From: CAJQND01 sp051010055
GTDB lineage: Bacteria > Pseudomonadota > Alphaproteobacteria > Rhizobiales > CAJQND01
Length of the DNA: 8,241 nt
Direction of reading: 5' to 3'
NCBI GenBank assembly: GCA_051010055.1
Contig: JBPCVY010000181.1
Span: 1-8,241, forward strand
Part shown: positions 4,528 through 8,241 of the stretch, piece after piece
Layout: every line of letters begins with the position of its first letter
Position numbering within the stretch: the stretch's first letter is position 1
Notes under the pieces: model-generated
What the model was told of the DNA's origin: nothing
What the model saw: only the letters and a program-made list of their open reading frames with translations
The model's database searches: none
Position numbers and translations under genes: made by a program

Positions 4528-6138
4528 ATGACTGCAGCAGCACCACTCATCTTGTATGGCTTCGGCGCGTTAATCGCGATGATGGCCGCGGCGAAAGCGC
4601 ATGACACGCTTTTCGCCGTTCATATGTGGATTTTTGTAATCGCTGCACTGGTTGCAGCGATTTTCAAGGTGCGCAGGTTCAAGTTCGATGATGAAGCGCC
4701 AACGGAAACCAAAGAGAAATATCTAGATGGCGTTATAAGGGCCGGTGCGGTCATTTCCCTGTTTTGGGGCGTTGTTGGATTTCTGGTTGGAGTGATTATT
4801 GCCTCCCAGCTGGCCTGGCCTGAGTTGAACCTGGGTCCGGCCTGGTTGAATTTTGGCCGGTTAAGGCCACTGCACACTTCAGCTGTTATATTTGCATTCG
4901 GTGGTAATGCGTTGATATGTACAAGTTTTTATGTTGTGCAACGAACGTGTCAAACGCGGCTGGCCCTCGGTAATGCCGCTTGGTTCGTATTCTGGGGCTA
5001 TAACCTGTTCATCGTGCTTGCGGCGACGGGCTACCTCCTCGGGGTCACTCAGTCCAAGGAATATGCCGAACCTGAGTGGTACATCGACCTGTGGCTGACG
5101 GTTGTCTGGGTCGTTTATCTGCTGGTGTTCCTGTTCACACTGTTCAACCGCAAAGAACCGCATATTTACGTCGCGAACTGGTTTTACCTGGCCTTCATCG
5201 TCACCATAGCAATGCTGCACGTGGTCAACGGGCTGGCGATGCCGGTATCGTTCCTTGGCTCAAAAAGTTATCCGGTTTTTGCAGGTGTGCAAGATGCGTT
5301 GACCCAATGGTGGTATGGGCACAATGCGGTTGGTTTCTTCCTCACCGCCGGCTTCTTGGGCATGATGTACTACTTCATGCCCAAACAGGCAGAGCGGCCG
5401 ATTTACTCCTACCGGTTGTCGATCGTGCACTTTTGGTCGCTGATTTTTCTCTATATCTGGGCCGGGCCGCACCATCTTTTGTTCACCGCATTGCCTGACT
5501 GGGCGCAGACACTGGGCATGACCTTTTCGATTATGCTTTGGATGCCTTCCTGGGGTGGCATGATCAACGGCCTGATGACCCTGTCAGGCGCCTGGGACAA
5601 GATGCGTACCGATCCGATTATCCGCATGATGGTTATCGCCATCGCCTTCTACGGTATGTCTACATTTGAAGGACCGATGATGTCGATTAAGGCGGTGAAT
5701 TCGCTCAGCCACTACACCGACTGGACCATCGGGCACGTGCATTCCGGCGCGCTTGGCTGGGTTGGCATGATTTCCTTTGCCGCCATCTACTACCTGGTGC
5801 CGAAGCTTTGGAACCGGGACGGCCTCTATAGCCTCCGGCTCATCAACTGGCACTTCTGGCTCGCAACCCTCGGCATCGTCATATACGCCGCGGTGATGTG
5901 GGTGGCCGGTATCACACAAGGCTTGATGTGGCGCGAATTCGACGATCAGGGCTTCCTGGTGAACTCTTTCGTTGAAACCGTGAACGCCATACGGCCCATG
6001 TACACCTTCCGTGTGTTCGGCGGTGTGCTCTACCTGGCCGGCTCCTTGGTCATGGCCTGGAACATCTATCAAACCATACGCGGCAGAAAACGTGATGAGG
6101 CACCCATGGTGACCCGCGTTGATGCAGCTGTGGCGTGA
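4528..6138 (+). CDS. ccoN: cbb3-type cytochrome c oxidase subunit I
   Basis: The catalytic subunit of the high-affinity terminal oxidase, a polytopic inner-membrane protein that reduces O2 to water and pumps protons. The 536-residue product shows the C-family ligands: H116 in RPLHTSAV (low-spin heme b), H265 in WWYGHNAVGF and H315-H316 in WAGPHHLLF (CuB), then H403 (heme b3) and H405 (heme b) in IGHVHSG. Y309, in LYIWAGPHH, is the tyrosine that in this family is cross-linked to a CuB histidine. About twelve hydrophobic segments are visible. The start is the ATG at 4528 (MTAAAPLIL), with AGGGGG 8 nt upstream. The frame is open back to 4417, but that part contains the FNR box and is not credible as protein. 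It is the first gene of the ccoNOQP operon, and ccoO follows after 14 nt. Confidence 0.97.
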   Translation: MTAAAPLILYGFGALIAMMAAAKAHDTLFAVHMWIFVIAALVAAIFKVRRFKFDDEAPTETKEKYLDGVIRAGAVISLFWGVVGFLVGVIIASQLAWPELNLGPAWLNFGRLRPLHTSAVIFAFGGNALICTSFYVVQRTCQTRLALGNAAWFVFWGYNLFIVLAATGYLLGVTQSKEYAEPEWYIDLWLTVVWVVYLLVFLFTLFNRKEPHIYVANWFYLAFIVTIAMLHVVNGLAMPVSFLGSKSYPVFAGVQDALTQWWYGHNAVGFFLTAGFLGMMYYFMPKQAERPIYSYRLSIVHFWSLIFLYIWAGPHHLLFTALPDWAQTLGMTFSIMLWMPSWGGMINGLMTLSGAWDKMRTDPIIRMMVIAIAFYGMSTFEGPMMSIKAVNSLSHYTDWTIGHVHSGALGWVGMISFAAIYYLVPKLWNRDGLYSLRLINWHFWLATLGIVIYAAVMWVAGITQGLMWREFDDQGFLVNSFVETVNAIRPMYTFRVFGGVLYLAGSLVMAWNIYQTIRGRKRDEAPMVTRVDAAVA

Positions 6139-6152
6139 AGGAGGAATTCGCA

Positions 6153-6878
6153 ATGTTTGATCATAAGAAAATCGAGACGAACGCGACCCTGCTTCTGGTT
6201 CTGTCCCTGGTCGTGGTTTCAATTGGCGGCATCGTGGAAATCGCCCCGTTGTTCTATCTCAAAAACACCATTGAGAAGGTGGAAGGGGTGCGACCGTACT
6301 CGCCGCTGGAACTGGCCGGGCGCAACATTTACATCCGCGAGGGTTGCTACAGCTGCCATTCGCAGATGATCCGGCCTATGCGCGATGAAGTGCTCCGCTA
6401 TGGCCATTATTCGCTGGCGGCGGAAAGCATGTACGACCATCCGTTCCAGTGGGGTTCCAAACGAACTGGGCCGGACTTGGCCCGGGTAGGGGCCCGCTAT
6501 TCAGATGAATGGCACGTTCAACACCTTATTGAACCCACATCGGTGGTGCCGGAATCCATCATGCCGCCTTATGCGTTCTTGATGGATGCTGCATTGCGCA
6601 CCGATGATATTGCAGATCACCTCAAGGCGAACCGGGCAGTTGGAGTGCCTTACACCGATGAGATGATTAAAAATGCTGCAACCGATATGCGTGCCCAGGC
6701 CAATCCTGACGATGATGGCGCCGAAGATGTGGTTGCCCGTTATCCCAAGGTCGTCGTCAGCAACTTTGATGGTAGTCCCGGGCGTCTTACCGAAATGGAT
6801 GCGCTGGTGGCTTATCTGCAAATGCTGGGCACACTGGTCGATTTCTCGACTTACAAAGCAGAAGAAAACCTGCGTTAG
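6153..6878 (+). CDS. ccoO: cbb3-type cytochrome c oxidase subunit II (mono-heme cytochrome c)
   Basis: A membrane-anchored c-type cytochrome that passes electrons from CcoP to the heme b centre of CcoN. The 241-residue product has one N-terminal membrane anchor (about residues 11-37) and then a periplasmic domain. The heme c motif is C65-Y-S-C68-H69 within REGCYSCHSQMIRPM, a sequence highly typical of CcoO/FixO. The likely axial methionine is M137 in PESIMPPYAF. The start is the ATG at 6153, with a perfect AAGGAGG (6138-6144) 8 nt upstream that overlaps the ccoN stop. A GTG at 6135 is in frame but lies upstream of that ribosome site and is rejected. The stop is 11 nt before ccoQ. Confidence 0.97.
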   Translation: MFDHKKIETNATLLLVLSLVVVSIGGIVEIAPLFYLKNTIEKVEGVRPYSPLELAGRNIYIREGCYSCHSQMIRPMRDEVLRYGHYSLAAESMYDHPFQWGSKRTGPDLARVGARYSDEWHVQHLIEPTSVVPESIMPPYAFLMDAALRTDDIADHLKANRAVGVPYTDEMIKNAATDMRAQANPDDDGAEDVVARYPKVVVSNFDGSPGRLTEMDALVAYLQMLGTLVDFSTYKAEENLR

Positions 6879-6889
6879 GAGCAAGGTTG

Positions 6890-7054
6890 ATGGATTACGA
6901 AACCGCACGTCAGCTTGCCGACACCTGGGGCCTGGTTTTTCTGGTGGTTCTGTTTGTTGGTGTTGTTGCCTTCGTGTTCCGGCCAGGTGCTGGCAAGAAA
7001 TATGAAGAAGCTGCGAAGATTCCTCTTAAAGATGACGAGGTAAAAGATGGCTAA
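6890..7054 (+). CDS. ccoQ: cbb3-type cytochrome c oxidase subunit CcoQ (small membrane subunit)
   Basis: A 54-residue single-span membrane protein. It starts MDYETARQLADTWGLVF, has one hydrophobic helix (about residues 13-30), then FRPG and a charged C-terminal tail ending in KDG. Size, topology and position between ccoO and ccoP identify it as CcoQ/FixQ, which stabilises the oxidase complex in species where it has been studied. The start at 6890 has AGGAG (6877-6881) and AAGG (6883-6886) upstream. Its last 8 nt overlap the start of ccoP at 7047, which suggests translational coupling. Confidence 0.93.
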   Translation: MDYETARQLADTWGLVFLVVLFVGVVAFVFRPGAGKKYEEAAKIPLKDDEVKDG

Positions 7055-7913
7055 AGCCGATTTCGACGAACTGTCGGGCACAGAAACAACTGGCCACGAG
7101 TGGGACGGCATTAAAGAACTCAACACGCCGTTGCCGCGGTGGTGGCTTTGGACATTTTATGCCACCGTCATCTGGGCGTTTGGCTACATGATTGCCTATC
7201 CAGCAATTCCGCTCATCACCAGCTACACAAAGGGCATGCTGGGTTATTCGAGCCGGGCCGAACTGGCCAGCGAAGTTGCTGTTGCCAAAGAGGGCCAGAA
7301 CAAGTTCCTGGATAAGATGTCGACCATGTCTTTGGACGACATCAGGGGGGATCAGGAACTGTTTCAGTTTGCCGTGGCAGGCGGTAAGTCAGCCTATGTG
7401 GTTAACTGCGTGCAATGTCATGGCTCTGGCGCGCAAGGCGGGGGCGGGTATCCGAACCTCAATGATGATGACTGGATTTGGGGCGGTACGCTTGAAGATA
7501 TTCTCACCACTTTGAAGCATGGCATCAGGTATGGAGGTGATGACGATACCCGCGTGTCTGAAATGCCGGCCTTTGGTGATGGCGTTCTGGAACCGGCGCA
7601 AATTTCGGCCACAACCGAGTTCGTGCTAAAATTGAGCGGTCAGGAGCATGATGCAGCCAAGGCCGAAGAGGGTGTTGCTGTTTATGCTGAAAACTGCGCC
7701 TCTTGCCATGGTGATGAAGGCAAGGGCGACCGCGAGCAGGGCGCACCTGATCTGACTGACAAGATTTGGCTCTACGGCGGCGATCGCGCGTCAATCGCCA
7801 AGCAAATCAGGGTTCCAAGCCACGGCGTTATGCCAGGGTGGCACGAGAGGCTTGATGAAAACACGATCAAACAATTGGCTATCTACGTTCATTCTCTGGG
7901 TGGGGGCGAATAG
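7047..7913 (+). CDS. ccoP: cbb3-type cytochrome c oxidase subunit III (di-heme cytochrome c)
   Basis: The di-heme subunit that takes electrons from soluble or membrane cytochromes c and hands them to CcoO. The 288-residue product has an acidic N-terminal cytoplasmic part with HEWDGIKELNTPLPRWW, the usual CcoP/FixP signature, followed by one membrane span (about residues 31-56). Two periplasmic cytochrome c domains follow. Heme 1 is CVQCH (121-125) with probable ligand M173 in SEMPAFG. Heme 2 is CASCH (217-221) with probable ligand M262 in HGVMPGW. The ATG at 7047 has GAGG 6 nt upstream, inside ccoQ, and overlaps the ccoQ end by 8 nt. The single span agrees with the alphaproteobacterial form. 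ccoG begins 24 nt downstream with no terminator between. Confidence 0.97.
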   Translation: MAKADFDELSGTETTGHEWDGIKELNTPLPRWWLWTFYATVIWAFGYMIAYPAIPLITSYTKGMLGYSSRAELASEVAVAKEGQNKFLDKMSTMSLDDIRGDQELFQFAVAGGKSAYVVNCVQCHGSGAQGGGGYPNLNDDDWIWGGTLEDILTTLKHGIRYGGDDDTRVSEMPAFGDGVLEPAQISATTEFVLKLSGQEHDAAKAEEGVAVYAENCASCHGDEGKGDREQGAPDLTDKIWLYGGDRASIAKQIRVPSHGVMPGWHERLDENTIKQLAIYVHSLGGGE

Positions 7914-7937
7914 GGCCCAAACAGGTTAGGCGTTCTG

Positions 7938-8241
7938 ATGAATGTAAAACCCAGCATTGACCGGCTTGATGTCGAGGCGGTCAATTCGAAGGAAAAACGA
8001 AGCCTTTATGCCGCCCGCGTAAAGATCTTCCCCAAACGGGTGAGCGGATATTTCCGCTCGCTCAAATGGTGGATCATGGCGATAACGCTGAGCATATACT
8101 ACATCACACCCTGGCTGCGCTGGGACCGTGGTGATTTTGCCCCTGACCAAGCGGTGCTGGTAGACCTTGCCAACCGCCGGTTCTATTTCTTTTTCATCCA
8201 GATATGGCCGCAGGAATTCTATTACATTGCCGGCCTTCTGG
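7938..8241 (+). CDS. ccoG: Cytochrome c oxidase accessory protein CcoG/FixG (N-terminal part, cut by window end)
   Basis: The first 101 residues are visible and the frame is still open at the window edge. They match the conserved CcoG start: LYAARVKIFPKRVSGYFRSL, then a first membrane span (about residues 44-58, WWIMAITLSIYYITP), then WLRWDRG, APDQAVLVDL and the aromatic RRFYFFFIQIWPQEFYYIAG. CcoG is a membrane ferredoxin-like protein implicated in copper handling for cbb3 oxidase assembly; its Fe-S cysteines would lie beyond the window. The ATG at 7938 has TTAGG about 7 nt upstream. The 24-nt gap after ccoP suggests either read-through from the ccoN promoter or a ccoGHIS unit close behind it. 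No separate FNR box is seen in the gap. Confidence 0.95.
   Translation, partial: MNVKPSIDRLDVEAVNSKEKRSLYAARVKIFPKRVSGYFRSLKWWIMAITLSIYYITPWLRWDRGDFAPDQAVLVDLANRRFYFFFIQIWPQEFYYIAGLL

Noticed and set aside
4334..4546. N-terminal extension of the hemerythrin protein by 71 codons
   Set aside because: It would cross both operators and the ccoN start and has no hemerythrin-like content; the GTG at 4333 has a GGGA site and precedes the first helix directly.
5584..6222. 212-codon minus-strand open frame opposite ccoN
   Set aside because: Fully antisense to the strongly conserved ccoN/ccoO coding sequence, rich in His, Gly and Pro as expected of a complementary frame, with no recognisable domain.

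Overview
This window looks like part of an alphaproteobacterial chromosome of moderate G+C content, most likely Hyphomicrobiales/Rhizobiales-like. That placement is inferred from three things: the fixNOQP-fixG gene order, a four-cysteine FnrL/FnrN-type regulator, and an NAD kinase carrying the alphaproteobacterial forms of its motifs. No tRNA, rRNA, CRISPR array, transposase or phage gene was seen. The theme is microaerobic/anaerobic respiration and its oxygen control.

Layout. (1) Positions 1-360 hold the 3' end of a gene for a probable DUF2336-family protein. It is closed by a rightward intrinsic terminator (389-415), which faces a leftward terminator (424-463) serving the next gene. (2) nadK (NAD kinase) lies on the minus strand at 611-1378. 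(3) A 290-bp divergent spacer carries inverted repeats and a possible 29-codon leader ORF. It precedes fnrL on the plus strand (1669-2397), an oxygen-sensing FNR-type regulator with its 4Fe-4S cysteines and its ExxSR recognition motif. (4) Convergent with fnrL, only 12 bp away, is a minus-strand pair: a hemerythrin-domain gene (3782-4333) followed by hemN (2410-3768), an oxygen-independent coproporphyrinogen III oxidase. (5) A short divergent control region (4334-4527) contains a near-consensus FNR/FixK box and a second, CRP-like inverted repeat. (6) ccoNOQP (4528-7913) encodes the complete cbb3-type cytochrome c oxidase. It includes the small ccoQ, which overlaps ccoP. The start of ccoG (7938 to the window end) follows; it is cut by the window edge.

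How it fits together. When oxygen falls, FnrL should assemble its cluster, dimerise and bind TTGAT-N4-GTCAA upstream of ccoN. From the position of the box it probably activates the high-affinity oxidase. HemN supplies protoporphyrin precursors without oxygen, meeting the heme demand of CcoN (two b hemes), CcoO (one c heme) and CcoP (two c hemes). CcoG belongs to the copper-handling part of oxidase assembly; the usual ccoHIS partners would lie beyond the right edge. The hemerythrin-like protein is the least understood member. Its di-iron ligands and Cys-rich tail suggest sensing, or defence against O2 or NO, alongside HemN.

Most of the window is a well-known arrangement. The points that merit a second look are the hemerythrin protein with its C-terminal CxxxCxxC, the second operator in the divergent region, and the possible leader ORF before fnrL.
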